Shown: positions 16,308-27,390 of the stretch, one piece after another
Numbering within the stretch: position 1 is the stretch's first letter
How the letters are laid out: each line of letters begins with the position of its first letter
From: an uncultured Bacteroidia bacterium
GTDB lineage: Bacteria; Bacteroidota; Bacteroidia; Bacteroidales; UBA932
Assembly: GCA_902768665.1 (NCBI GenBank)
Contig: CACXMA010000003.1
Coordinates: 1-64,000 of the forward strand
Reading direction: 5' to 3'
DNA: 64,000 nt
Program-made: the position numbers and the translations under genes
Notes under the pieces: model-generated
The model's database searches: none
The model's input: the letters and a program-made list of their open reading frames with translations, nothing else
What the model was told of the DNA's origin: nothing

Positions 16308-16308
<1 letters not shown>
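16250..16308. repeat. Family 2 and family 1 palindromes side by side
   Basis: GATTTCTCGAC...TCGAAATGAC at 16250-16275 and GTCATTCCACGG...CCGTGGAATC at 16282-16308, in opposite orientation and separated by only 6 nt. The final C of the second overlaps the TAG stop of mutS. Confidence 0.9.
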
Positions 16309-18944
<2,636 letters not shown>

Positions 18945-18966
18945 CGGCGGATTTGCTTGCGAAGGA

Positions 18967-18974
18967 CAAATTTA
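18967..18974 (-). promoter_or_regulatory. Likely -7 box of the mutS promoter
   Basis: Minus strand TAAATTTG fits TAnnTTTG and would give a leader of about 17 nt before the mutS ATG at 18944. No clear -33 TTTG is seen, so this is weaker than the neighbouring tRNA promoter. Confidence 0.45.
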
Positions 18975-18993
18975 GTCATTTTTTTGAAAAAAA

Positions 18994-19025
18994 TTTTGGA
19001 GACTATAAAAAAAGCATTACCTTTG
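18994..19025 (+). promoter_or_regulatory. Promoter of tRNA-Gly
   Basis: TTTTG (18994-18998), 19 nt, TACCTTTG (19018-19025): a full Bacteroidetes promoter, about 33 nt before the 5' end of the mature tRNA. Confidence 0.8.
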
Positions 19026-19058
19026 CAATCCCGTTTTGCGGGAAGATCTCTATAATAT

Positions 19059-19133
<75 letters not shown>

Positions 19134-19137
<4 letters not shown>

Positions 19138-19173
19138 CAAAACGCCAGCCCTCGTGGTTGGCGTTTTTGTTTT
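19134..19173 (+). terminator. Terminator after tRNA-Gly
   Basis: ACAAAACGCCA pairs with TGGCGTTTTTGT and is followed by TTTT. Related hairpins with the same GGCGTTTTTG...TTTAAGT end lie at 20298-20338 and 21888-21923. Confidence 0.8.
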
Positions 19174-19217
19174 AAGTCAATCAAAACGGTAACTCGTTAT
19201 CACCGGTGTACTTTTGT

Positions 19218-20261
19218 CTAATCACTTATTTCCCACCAGCCGTTGCGTTTTCCGTTTTTGCGGACAAGGATCCCTTTTCCCTGGAGACTGATTGTCAGCC
19301 GTTTTATTGTCGCGATAGACTTGCCGATGGCGGTTTTCAACTCGGCCTGGGTAATATGGGGATTTTCCCGCACTGCTTTCAAAACAGCCAACTCCTCCAA
19401 AGTACAGTTCAAAGTATCAAATTGAGACTTTGGAGATGCCGACTTGATACTTTGGGAAACATGCATCTCTCGATTGGAGAGAGTATTGTTCTCATCCAAA
19501 ATAAGATTCCTAAAGAAAAGAACCAGATACTGATCGGTAGCCGTAATCCCCTTTGAGAAATTGTTGTAGTTGGCCCTGACGAGGGCATTCCGGAAATACC
19601 AGGAGTGCTTTTCAAACAGGTCATTATCTACATAAAATCCAAAACTGCGGAGATACTTGATAGCGAATACAGCTGTGGTTCTGGTATTTCCCTCACCGAA
19701 TGCGTGAATCTGCCAAATTCCGGAAATAAAACCAGCAATATGCCTTACTGTATCCAACAGACTAATGCCGGAATATGAAAACTTCCGTTCCTGAGCAAAA
19801 TCATAATCCAGCGTCTGCCTGATCATATATGTGTCGCTGTAAAGAACAGACGCCCCATCCAGGACCCATTCCTTTTTGCTGATATTGTAGTCCCGGATTT
19901 GTCCTGCGAACTGATAAATGCCTGTAAATAATCTCCGGTGGATGCTGATTAAAAAATCGGGAGAAAAAGTGAAAGTGTTTTCCGACAGAATGGCGGCAAT
20001 GGCTGCGGAAACTTTGTCCGCCTCTTCTGTCCGCTCCTCAACCTGTCCCCGGGCTGTTTTTGATTGATAATAATCATCCAATAAAGAGCGGACCTGATCA
20101 ATGGTAATATCTCCTTCGATATGTCGTTGAGCCGTCTCCTTGAGATAAGGGGATGGCTTAAGTCCGTCCACATCCTGAAGGCCGATTGCCGTCTGCCATA
20201 TACGTGCTTTTTCTACCTGCCCAGGCTCTCCTTGTCGGATATATTTATCAAAATCACTCAT
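19218..20261 (-). CDS. Fic family protein with N-terminal antitoxin-like segment
   Basis: 347 residues. Fic enzymes usually transfer AMP onto a Ser/Thr/Tyr of a target protein. The Fic core (about 95-235) holds the motif HAFGEGNTR with the catalytic H186; Thr replaces the usual second Gly (GNGR), as in several Bacteroidetes homologues. Residues 15-70 (TAIGLQDVDGLKPS...HIEGDITIDQVRSLLDDYY) resemble the fused VbhA-type antitoxin module, but the [S/T]xxxE[G/N] inhibitory motif is not clear. The C-terminal 80 residues form a winged-helix domain (TLEELAVLKAVREN...ITQAELKTAIG). Lower GC than neighbours; the first gene inside the tRNA-Gly island. Confidence 0.88.
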   Translation of the reverse strand: MSDFDKYIRQGEPGQVEKARIWQTAIGLQDVDGLKPSPYLKETAQRHIEGDITIDQVRSLLDDYYQSKTARGQVEERTEEADKVSAAIAAILSENTFTFSPDFLISIHRRLFTGIYQFAGQIRDYNISKKEWVLDGASVLYSDTYMIRQTLDYDFAQERKFSYSGISLLDTVRHIAGFISGIWQIHAFGEGNTRTTAVFAIKYLRSFGFYVDNDLFEKHSWYFRNALVRANYNNFSKGITATDQYLVLFFRNLILDENNTLSNREMHVSQSIKSASPKSQFDTLNCTLEELAVLKAVRENPHITQAELKTAIGKSIATIKRLTISLQGKGILVRKNGKRNGWWEISD

Positions 20262-20297
20262 TTAACAAAGATAAAAAAAAGACAGGACAAAACCAAG

Positions 20298-20338
20298 AAC
20301 TCAAAACGCCAACCGTAAAAGGCTAGCGTTTTTGAGTT
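20298..20338 (-). terminator. Hairpin after the island ATPase gene
   Basis: AACTCAAAACGC pairs with GCGTTTTTGAGTT. On the minus strand it follows the stop of the ATPase gene and precedes the Fic gene; it resembles the tRNA-Gly terminator and could work in both directions. Confidence 0.6.
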
Positions 20339-20373
20339 TAAGTACCGAGACCGCGGAATCGGGGGCTGAAGTG

Positions 20374-21504
20374 TTAAAACCGGGCATCAAGCCATTGACC
20401 GAAGAATCGGTCATAAACCATATAGCCATCTGCAGAACGATAAACTATTTCCTCATCCAGCATCCGGGATAGGGCACTCCTTACACTGCTTGTTGCATTC
20501 AAGCCATATTTAGAGATAAATTCACCCGACAAGGGTTCTTTAACCTTCTTCGCTTTTGCAATAGCTTTGATCAGTTTTACCTGGCCCTTGGGATATACCT
20601 GAAGCAGGTGCTGATAGTAGAATTCGTTCTCCAGAAGAATTTCACGGATACTTTCTTGAGCCAGTTCTATATCAATGGTTCTGCCGACTTTTGAGTACAG
20701 GCGGTTCAGAATCATCTGTATGTACCAGGTGTATCCCTCGTACAAGCTATAGACGTAATGGAAAACTTCTCCAGGCAAAGCGCGACCCTGTGCTGTGAAA
20801 AACCTTTCGGCAAAAGCAAAATACACCTGCTCATCAATGATTCCGATAGTTTTTTCCGAAGTACTTTGATAAAACGGACGTTTTGGGGAAAGAAACATTT
20901 CTCCAAGCATATGTGCCCTGCTTCCGGAAAAAATGAAATGTACGCTATGTAAATCCTGAATGAAGGACCGAAGGAGCGCTTCTACATTCTTCTCGGGGTA
21001 ATAGATTACCTGCTGGAATTCATCAAAGGCGATATAACAAGTTTTCCCTGACTGTTTCAGGTATTTGAACACTTGCTCCAGCGTGCTGGTTTCAGTCCCG
21101 GAAGCAATATCCAGACCTATTTTGGGCTGCCCGGTAACCGGATCGACCGTCAGGTTAGGCCGAAAACTCTTAAACAAGTTTACGATTTTTTTCATCGCTT
21201 TCACCGGATTGGAATCCAGCTGACCCAGAACAGCAGATGCAAAGACCTGAGTAAAATCATGCAGAGACTCTGTGGAGTACAAGTCAATATAGATTACCGT
21301 AACTTTGGGATCCTCCAGTCTTAACAAATGATATATATGTTTTATCAAGCCGGTTTTTCCGAGCCTCCTCGGAGAGGTAAGCGTGATGTTCCTACCATTA
21401 TGGAGTGTTTCCAGAAGGTCCTCCGTTTCCTTCTTGCGGTCACAGAAATACTCCGGAGACTCGTATCCGGAGACAAGGAAAGGGTTGTAAATCTCTGCGC
21501 TCAT
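20374..21504 (-). CDS. AAA-type ATPase of the archaeal-ATPase (ATPase_2) family
   Basis: 376 residues. N-terminal NPFLVSGYESPEYFCDR is typical of this STAND-like group. Walker A is SPRRLGKTGL with K50; Walker B is CYIAFDEFQQV (about 155-165); a sensor-like FSGSRAHML follows at about 193-202. The C-terminal 100 residues form a winged-helix domain (IAKAKKVKEPLSGEFISKYGLNATSSVRSALSRML) that may bind DNA. The start codon is directly next to a set of TTGCGAT operator-like repeats, suggesting autoregulation. Function unknown in this family; a defence or toxin-related role next to Fic is only inference. AT-rich relative to the flanking DNA. Confidence 0.8.
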   Translation of the reverse strand: MSAEIYNPFLVSGYESPEYFCDRKKETEDLLETLHNGRNITLTSPRRLGKTGLIKHIYHLLRLEDPKVTVIYIDLYSTESLHDFTQVFASAVLGQLDSNPVKAMKKIVNLFKSFRPNLTVDPVTGQPKIGLDIASGTETSTLEQVFKYLKQSGKTCYIAFDEFQQVIYYPEKNVEALLRSFIQDLHSVHFIFSGSRAHMLGEMFLSPKRPFYQSTSEKTIGIIDEQVYFAFAERFFTAQGRALPGEVFHYVYSLYEGYTWYIQMILNRLYSKVGRTIDIELAQESIREILLENEFYYQHLLQVYPKGQVKLIKAIAKAKKVKEPLSGEFISKYGLNATSSVRSALSRMLDEEIVYRSADGYMVYDRFFGQWLDARF

Positions 21505-21506
21505 CT

Positions 21507-21556
21507 TATTGCGATTATATTATTGCGAAAATATCGCAACACAAATATCGCAATAA
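21507..21556. promoter_or_regulatory. Operator-like cluster of TTGCGAT sites before the ATPase gene
   Basis: Four related sites: ATTGCGATTATA, ATTGCGAAAATA and then, inverted, ATATCGCAAC and ATATCGCAAT. The central two form a palindrome TTGCGAaaatATCGCAA. They begin 3 nt before the ATPase ATG, a good position for repression by the protein's own winged helix. Confidence 0.55.
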
Positions 21557-21580
21557 AAAATAATATATCAAAATTAATAC

Positions 21581-21850
21581 GGATTCAACCTGAGACGCTG
21601 CTACGACGGTGGTCCTTGCTGCACGGTAGAGGGCCACTGCGACTCGGGATGCATCGGCGCCATCCGCTCCAACGACATAGAGCACGGTCCGAACAGTATC
21701 ACCATCGGCAATTATATGCGGGTGAACGCCGGGAGCGATTATTTCGCCACTGGCGACAGGATTTACTGGCTATGGAATGCCCACGACATCCATATCGAGC
21801 CCTGCTCCCACAACGGCAACGTGTGCTCCTGGTGTATGTACGGACACTGA
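21581..21850 (+). pseudogene. 3' remnant of a Cys-rich protein gene
   Basis: An open frame of 89 codons plus TGA without a plausible start (a TAA lies directly upstream). It encodes RCYDGGPCCTVEGHCDSGC, then GPNSITIGNYMRVNAGSDY and ends PCSHNGNVCSWCMYGH. Its GC content and codon use match the chromosome, unlike the AT-rich DNA just before 21580. It looks like the end of a chromosomal gene whose 5' part has been lost. I do not recognise the family; eight Cys suggest a metal-binding or disulfide-linked domain. Confidence 0.5.
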
Positions 21851-21874
21851 AAAAGGGCGGATGCCCCGGAATTT

Positions 21875-21891
21875 CGTGTTCCGCTCCAAAA
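21875..21891 (+). repeat. Right attachment-like repeat (attR)
   Basis: CGTGTTCCGCTCCAAAA, 16 of 17 nt identical to the tRNA-Gly 3' end at 19121-19137. It is followed by a terminator hairpin, as in the tRNA copy. There is no tRNA gene here. Confidence 0.65.
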
Positions 21892-21923
21892 GGCGCCTCG
21901 CAGCAATGCGGGGCGCATTTTTG
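21888..21923 (+). terminator. Terminator upstream of the histidine kinase gene
   Basis: GCGCCTCGCA (21893-21902) pairs with TGCGGGGCGC around a 4-nt loop and is followed by ATTTTTG. Its T-tract is shared with the -33 box of the next promoter. Confidence 0.75.
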
Positions 21924-21950
21924 TTTTTAAGTGGTTTTTAACTATCTTTG
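21919..21950 (+). promoter_or_regulatory. Promoter of the histidine kinase gene
   Basis: TTTTG (ending 21923), 19 nt, TATCTTTG (21943-21950). The ATG at 21969 leaves a leader of about 12-15 nt. Confidence 0.75.
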
Positions 21951-21968
21951 TAGCAAGACCACGTAATC

Positions 21969-23852
21969 ATGTTACGCCTACTAAGACCCAGCCTCCTGCT
22001 GCTACTGTTTTTCCCGGTAGCAGTGGCGGCCCAGCATCAAGGCGCCGATATTTTTATCCTGTCGTCACACACGGAATCCAGCGAATGGGCCCAGCAGATG
22101 CTGCGTCCCATAGAAGCGTTGGCCGCCGACAGGCAGGATCTCGATATCGAGGTGACGCATCTGCCCTTTCTGTCCTACCCCTCCGAGGATGCCCTTGCGC
22201 ATGACCGCGACAGTGTCCTGGCGCTCCATACGCTCCGGCCCCGGATGGTCATCCTGCTCGGCGGAAGCTGCTTCGCCTTTGCCCCCGACATCCAAAATCG
22301 CTGGAAAGACATTCCGATGCTGCTGATCGGGGAGCAGGACTACTACTGCGACATCGATTATACGCTGCATGGCCCGGGCGACCCCGACGCCAACCGCTAC
22401 CCCGTTTCCGACTTTGTCGACCGCGGGTACAACCTGTCCCTCATCTGTGCCCCGGCCCTGGTACGGCGCACGGTGGAAATGATCTGCGACCTGCAGCCCG
22501 ACCTGGAAAAGCTCATCTATATCGCCGGCGAGAACTACATCAGCAAGGAGCGCCAGTGGCAGCTGGAAGAGTACCTCCGGGAACGCCATCCGGAAATCAC
22601 CTATGAGACCATCTCTTCGTCCACGACCAGCACCGACCAGCTGATTTCACTCCTGGAGAAGGAGCATGCCCCGCAGACGGCCGTTTATTTCGGTTCCTGG
22701 ATGATCCGGGAAGGTTACCGGGAGAACGTCTCCACCCGCCACAACACGGTCTCGCTCATCGAGCGCATCGCCCCGGTCTATACGCTTTTCGGCAGCGACC
22801 TCGAGAAGCATCCGTATGTGGTCGGCTTCTACAGTTTCTCCCAAAACGAATATGAACGCACCGTCCGCCAGCGTATTACCGATATCCTCGACCACGACAT
22901 CCCGCCGACGAGAATGTCCTTCGCCATTCTGGAAGCCGGTATCCCCACGGTCAATTACAAGGCGATGGAGCATTTCGGCCTCGACACGGAACGGATACCG
23001 GACGACGCCGTCATCGTTGGGGCGCCGCTCACGCTCTGGCAGCAGCACAAAAAGGAAATCATGTGGGCGGCGTTCTTCGCGCTGGTCGGTATGGGCGGAT
23101 GCATCATCTATACGATGCACCGAAGCATGCGCTCGATGAAAAAGGCTCGGATCCTGGCGGAAAACGCCAACCAGATGAAGACGGCCTTCATCCAGAACAT
23201 GAGCCACGAGTTCCGCACGCCCCTGAACTCGATCGTCGGCTTTTCACAACTGCTCTGCATGCCGGACGGGTACAACTCGGACGAAGACAAGGCCGAGTAC
23301 CTCGGGCATATCATGAACAACTCCCAGCTGCTCACGGTGATGATCAGCGACATGCTCGGCATCGCCGACATGGAAATCGGCCGGTACACCATCAAAAAAG
23401 AGCCCACCAACCTCAACGAGATGGCCCGGCAGGCTATCAAGTCCGTGGAATCGCGGATTCCTCCGGGCGTCACCCTCATCCGCCAGCCCGGCATTGAAGA
23501 GGAGGCACGGTATATCACCGACGGCATGCGTGTGCAGCAGATCATGATCAATTTCCTCACCAACGCCTGCAAGCACACCACCGAAGGCGAGATCGTCTTC
23601 GGCAGTTCCCTGTATGAGAATCCGGGCTACATCACCTTCTTCGTGGCCGACACCGGTCCCGGTGTCCCGGAAGACAAGGCAGAGAGCATCTTCGACCGCT
23701 TCGTCAAGCTCGACAACAACAAACAGGGCGCCGGACTGGGCCTCAGCATCTGCCGGATGATGGCGCAGAACCTGGACGGCAAAGTCTGGCTGGACACCCA
23801 GTATAAAGAAGGCGCCCGCTTCCTGCTCGCCATTCCGAAAATCGATGCCTGA
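21969..23852 (+). CDS. Sensor histidine kinase with periplasmic binding-protein-like sensor
   Basis: 627 residues. A signal peptide or first membrane helix (residues about 5-22) leads to a periplasmic domain (about 25-350) that resembles ABC-type sugar or peptide binding proteins (IFILSSH, VILLGGSCFAF, LIYIAGENY). One transmembrane helix lies at about 362-380. The cytoplasmic part has HisKA with H413 in NMSHEFRTPLN, and HATPase with N box NFLTNACKHT, G1 DTGPGVPE and G2 GAGLGLSI. It has no receiver domain and no response-regulator gene next to it, so its partner is elsewhere. It converges on the fimbrillin-like operon with a 23-nt gap. Confidence 0.9.
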   Translation: MLRLLRPSLLLLLFFPVAVAAQHQGADIFILSSHTESSEWAQQMLRPIEALAADRQDLDIEVTHLPFLSYPSEDALAHDRDSVLALHTLRPRMVILLGGSCFAFAPDIQNRWKDIPMLLIGEQDYYCDIDYTLHGPGDPDANRYPVSDFVDRGYNLSLICAPALVRRTVEMICDLQPDLEKLIYIAGENYISKERQWQLEEYLRERHPEITYETISSSTTSTDQLISLLEKEHAPQTAVYFGSWMIREGYRENVSTRHNTVSLIERIAPVYTLFGSDLEKHPYVVGFYSFSQNEYERTVRQRITDILDHDIPPTRMSFAILEAGIPTVNYKAMEHFGLDTERIPDDAVIVGAPLTLWQQHKKEIMWAAFFALVGMGGCIIYTMHRSMRSMKKARILAENANQMKTAFIQNMSHEFRTPLNSIVGFSQLLCMPDGYNSDEDKAEYLGHIMNNSQLLTVMISDMLGIADMEIGRYTIKKEPTNLNEMARQAIKSVESRIPPGVTLIRQPGIEEEARYITDGMRVQQIMINFLTNACKHTTEGEIVFGSSLYENPGYITFFVADTGPGVPEDKAESIFDRFVKLDNNKQGAGLGLSICRMMAQNLDGKVWLDTQYKEGARFLLAIPKIDA

Positions 23853-23875
23853 TTCTAACGCTGTCGCCTTAGGAA

Positions 23876-24757
23876 TCAGTCGTTTCCGGTCTCAGTGAAG
23901 GTCATCCCGCCGGCCGCATCTTCCCATTCCGTGACGGAGAAGGTGAAGGTGAGGGGTGTTTCCGCGGGTGTCTGGGCTTTCGGAATGGTCACTTCCGCCA
24001 TATAGGCATAGCCCTCCTCGAACTTCAGCGGACTCGCCGGCTGGAAGGTCAGGTCGCGGCCGTCCTTCATCGTCACCGTCAGGGGGAGTTTCGTCAGCTC
24101 CTGCGGGACGAGAATGGCCACGAAGCCTGTGCTTCCGTTGGCGGAGGTAGCCTTGCCTGCCTTGATGTCGGCGCGGTTGGAGCCGGCCGCAACGGACGGG
24201 GCGGCCAGGTCGATCGTGGCCTCAACGAGAAGGTCGCCGAGGGTCACGGCCGTTACCTCGTCGGCACTGTCCTCGCATACGGCGCTGACCGTCAGTTTGG
24301 ACAGGCGGTGCCGGAAGACCAGGTTCACCGTGGAGCCACGGCTCGCCTGCGTCCTGGCGGAGCGGATATCCGAGGCCTTGTAGCCCTCGTAACTGCGCTG
24401 GTCCGTCCGGACGCTGAAGTTCAGGTTCACACCCTTGAGAGCGGCATCATAGGGATAGCAGCCCAGAAATACGGCCTTCTCTATCTTTTCCCAGTTAAAA
24501 GGTGTCGCCAGCGTCACGGATGAACCCGTGACGGTGCCCCGCACGTTGATCCGGTCAAACGGATCCAGCGCGAACACGCCGATCGCATCACCGTCCTCGA
24601 AGGAGACGTCGGTTGCCTTGGCCTGATACCCGTCCATCGACGCGGTTACAGTGACCGGCAGCGGCTTCTTCTCCTCGGGCGAGGCCGACTTGCGCCGGCA
24701 GGAAGCCGACACAAGCACGACCAGCGCGCCAAGGGACAATGCAAGGATCTTTTTCAT
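23876..24757 (-). CDS. Fimbrillin-like lipoprotein, third gene of operon
   Basis: 293 residues from ATG 24757 (8 nt after the preceding stop); the frame is open to 24937 but that part overlaps the upstream gene. Lipobox VSASC (Cys about 20). Fimbrillin-family features: FEDGDAIGVFAL, VFLGCYPYDAAL, LVFRHRLSKLTV, VAILVPQEL. The end (LTFTFSVTEWEDA) is also found in the next gene. Likely a surface or pilus-related lipoprotein. Confidence 0.75.
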   Translation of the reverse strand: MKKILALSLGALVVLVSASCRRKSASPEEKKPLPVTVTASMDGYQAKATDVSFEDGDAIGVFALDPFDRINVRGTVTGSSVTLATPFNWEKIEKAVFLGCYPYDAALKGVNLNFSVRTDQRSYEGYKASDIRSARTQASRGSTVNLVFRHRLSKLTVSAVCEDSADEVTAVTLGDLLVEATIDLAAPSVAAGSNRADIKAGKATSANGSTGFVAILVPQELTKLPLTVTMKDGRDLTFQPASPLKFEEGYAYMAEVTIPKAQTPAETPLTFTFSVTEWEDAAGGMTFTETGND

Positions 24758-24765
24758 GGCAACAT

Positions 24766-25938
24766 CTACTGCAGCGTCGCGGTAAAGGACCAGTCCGCCG
24801 GGTTGAACGTGAGCTTGTAGACACCGGCGGCGGAGAGCTTGATGTTGTTGCTCGTCTGATCCAGATGCGGGTCGGCGTTCCAGGCATCGTCGCCGATGAC
24901 ACCGACACCGTCCTTGAGACCGGCGCTGAGATCCCATGAACCTGCCTTGCGGAGCTTGAATTCCTCGCCGGCCTGGTAGGTGATTTCCGCCTCGAGAATA
25001 CCCGGGGTCTCACCTTCGACCATCACGAAATCGGTATCCCAGGCCGTTCCCTGGATGTTTCCGATGACGGACCACTGCTCGGAGATGTCGACATAGCTGA
25101 GGGCGTCTTCCGCATCCTCCCAATCGGTGACCGTGAAGCCGAAGGTAACGGCCTCGCCTTCCTCGATGACCGGCGTGCTGTCCTTGAGCGTGACGGTGGC
25201 GTTATAGCGCTTGTTGGCCTGGAAGTCGACGGGGGCGTTCAGGACGAACGAGTAGGTCTTTCCGCCGGCCGTGACCTTGAGAAGCGGCGTTGCGCTGGCA
25301 GGGAAAATCACCACACCGTACTTGCCGTCCGCCAGGGTTGCATCGGCGTTGCCGAACGCACCGGCGGGCTCCACCGTACCGGCAGCCACGTCAATGGCGC
25401 CGACGAGCGGAACGTCGGAAACGTTGACATTCGTGATCTCGGGCGTGCCTTCGAGCTGGTTGTCAACGGTCACGAGAAGCATCGCGAAGGGGTGCTTGTA
25501 CTCAAAGTTGACCGTGGTCAGCGGCGCGACGTCCTTGGCGACGGCCGTCAGGATAGAGCTGTGGAAAGCGAACTCATGGTTGCCGCCGAAGACGAGGTTG
25601 TACTCCTCGATCTTACCGGCCGCGTTGAGCTCGATGTCGGCGGGATAGACGGAAGTGAAGGTCGTCGTAGCGGTCTGGTCCTTGACCCAGTGCATCTCGG
25701 TCGCCGGGGTCAGCTTGTTGTCAGCGGCCTCGGCGGTCGTCGTGGCGTTGATCGGAGCACCCGCCACGATCTTGACCGTCTTGCCGTCAAGGGCGGTGGC
25801 GGACTTGACCGTATAGGTCCGGAGGTTGGAGCTGAAGCGGACGATATTGTCTCCCTGCGCCGCCTCCGGCAGGGTTTCATTCTTGCTGCAGGCAACGAGC
25901 GCCGTCGCCGCAAGAAGGGTATAGAAGATCTTTTTCAT
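24766..25938 (-). CDS. Fimbrillin-like lipoprotein with SusE-like C-terminal domain
   Basis: 390 residues, lipobox TALVAC (Cys about 17). Residues about 30-275 are fimbrillin-like (TTFTSVYPADIE, VNFEYKHPFAMLLV, KYGVVIFPASATPLL), ending in the shared VTFGFTVTDWEDAE. Residues about 285-390 form a SusE/SusF-like starch-binding-type fold (WSVIGNIQGTAWDTDFVM...GEEFKLRKAGSW...AAGVYKLTFNPADWSFTATLQ). The glycan-binding tail suggests a surface adhesin. Middle gene of a three-gene operon with gaps of 8 and 12 nt. Confidence 0.78.
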   Translation of the reverse strand: MKKIFYTLLAATALVACSKNETLPEAAQGDNIVRFSSNLRTYTVKSATALDGKTVKIVAGAPINATTTAEAADNKLTPATEMHWVKDQTATTTFTSVYPADIELNAAGKIEEYNLVFGGNHEFAFHSSILTAVAKDVAPLTTVNFEYKHPFAMLLVTVDNQLEGTPEITNVNVSDVPLVGAIDVAAGTVEPAGAFGNADATLADGKYGVVIFPASATPLLKVTAGGKTYSFVLNAPVDFQANKRYNATVTLKDSTPVIEEGEAVTFGFTVTDWEDAEDALSYVDISEQWSVIGNIQGTAWDTDFVMVEGETPGILEAEITYQAGEEFKLRKAGSWDLSAGLKDGVGVIGDDAWNADPHLDQTSNNIKLSAAGVYKLTFNPADWSFTATLQ

Positions 25939-25950
25939 GATTCCTGTTTT

Positions 25951-27219
25951 TTATTCGGCGTCACCGTTTCGGGTAATCGTCGTAACATTTACCTTATTCT
26001 CACCCGGGAGGTAGGTAAACACGAGGGTATAGTTACCGGCGCTGGCAAGCTTCACATTCTTATGCGTATCATCCGTAGGATCGAGATTGTAGTCTGCGGT
26101 GACGTTCTCAGAACCCGTCCACATGCCGTAGTAAGCTTCGCCGCGGCGGACGATGAAACCCTTTCCGCTCTCGTCGTCCGTCATGGCCTCATCGTAATTG
26201 ATGGTGACAGTCCAGACATTCTCCGCGGTGCAGAGCATGTTATAATATTTGGCCCATGCGTCATCTCCCTTGTTCTCGGCGCTGTAAACGCAGCCGCCGA
26301 TCTGGAAGTAATTCCCGACAACCGGCGTGTCGACAGCATCGACAGTCGCAGCGGAACCGCTGCTCCAGTCGGTCGTTCCGAAAGTCAGCGCACCGACAGG
26401 CGTACGGCTTCCGCCCTGGCCTTCGGCCGGATTCAGCGTGAGGTTGGCGGTAGCGACCTTGCCGGCCTGGAAGGTGTAATCTCCCGTGATGCGGAAGGTA
26501 TAGACGGAACCGAGCGTTGTCGTCACGACGATATCCATCTCGTTTGTAGCCGCCTGCGGCATGACAATCATGGAATACTCGTTCTCGCCGGTCAGGCAGG
26601 CGGTGACATCCGTCTTGGTTTCCTCGAGGGTCGGGGTAGCCGGAGCGGTCGTAAGGTCAAGGGTGGAAGCGCTCATTTTCAGCTGCTTCATCACGACAGA
26701 AGCAACGCCGTCGGCGCCCAGATTGTTTGTGATGTTCACGACAATCTTTGCGAAGGGGTGCTTGAAATCAAAGGTAACCGTTCCCGGATCCGGGCTGGCG
26801 GACTGGACGGCGGACATGAAATTGGCCTGATAGGTAAACGTATCCTCGGAGCTTTGGTCGGCGGGAATCGCATAAGCGTCATTGATCGTAGCGTCGACAT
26901 AATAAGGATAACGGGCGACAAAGGTCGTCGGAGTCGTCTGGCCGACACCCCAGTAAATCGTGGAAGCCGGTGTCAGGCTTGTGCCGGAAACCGTGGCCTC
27001 AACATTATTGGCCCCCAGATCGGCGGCATAGATACCCACAGTCGAGCAGCCGTCGGCGCCGAGTCCGAGCGTCGGGGATTTGAATACATAGGAGCTGATG
27101 TTTTCAACCGTGAACTTGACGGCACGGTTGGTGTCGGGAACATAAGTCTCGACCTCGGCCTTGTTGCAGGAGACAAGGGCCGCTGTGGCGAAGGCCGCAA
27201 AGAAAAGGAAACGTTTCAT
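25951..27219 (-). CDS. Fimbrillin-like lipoprotein with SusE-like tail, first gene of operon
   Basis: 422 residues from ATG 27219 (start of a lipoprotein signal, lipobox ALVSC, Cys about 18). The fimbrillin-like part covers about 25-290 (TTFVARYPYYVDA, VTFDFKHPFAKIVVNI, EYSMIVMPQAATNEMDI). The last 130 residues look like a SusE/SusF-like domain (YFQIGGCVYSAENKGDDAWAKYYN...KNVKLASAGNYTLVFTYLPGENKVNV). Together with the two genes that follow it forms a set of diverged paralogues. Confidence 0.78.
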   Translation of the reverse strand: MKRFLFFAAFATAALVSCNKAEVETYVPDTNRAVKFTVENISSYVFKSPTLGLGADGCSTVGIYAADLGANNVEATVSGTSLTPASTIYWGVGQTTPTTFVARYPYYVDATINDAYAIPADQSSEDTFTYQANFMSAVQSASPDPGTVTFDFKHPFAKIVVNITNNLGADGVASVVMKQLKMSASTLDLTTAPATPTLEETKTDVTACLTGENEYSMIVMPQAATNEMDIVVTTTLGSVYTFRITGDYTFQAGKVATANLTLNPAEGQGGSRTPVGALTFGTTDWSSGSAATVDAVDTPVVGNYFQIGGCVYSAENKGDDAWAKYYNMLCTAENVWTVTINYDEAMTDDESGKGFIVRRGEAYYGMWTGSENVTADYNLDPTDDTHKNVKLASAGNYTLVFTYLPGENKVNVTTITRNGDAE

Positions 27220-27300
27220 TGAAAACGGTTTTATTTGGTTATATTTTTGTGTCAATTCTGTGGTTCAGCAGAAACTAGCCCGTAAGATACAAAAAATCTA

Positions 27301-27343
27301 CGCCCGTTGTCCTTTACTTCGTAAAGAATCCAGACAAAGGGCG
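27301..27343 (-). terminator. Extended hairpin with T-rich tail before the fimbrillin-like operon
   Basis: CGCCC, TTGTC and CTTTAC (27301-27317) pair with GTAAAG, GACAA and GGGCG (27321-27343). On the minus strand the stem is followed by TAGATTTTTTG. It may end transcription from the repeat region or act as an attenuator in the leader of the first fimbrillin-like gene. Confidence 0.45.
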
Positions 27344-27390
27344 AATATAGCTTGCCGAATGGAGCGACGCAATCGCTCTCCATGCTCCCG

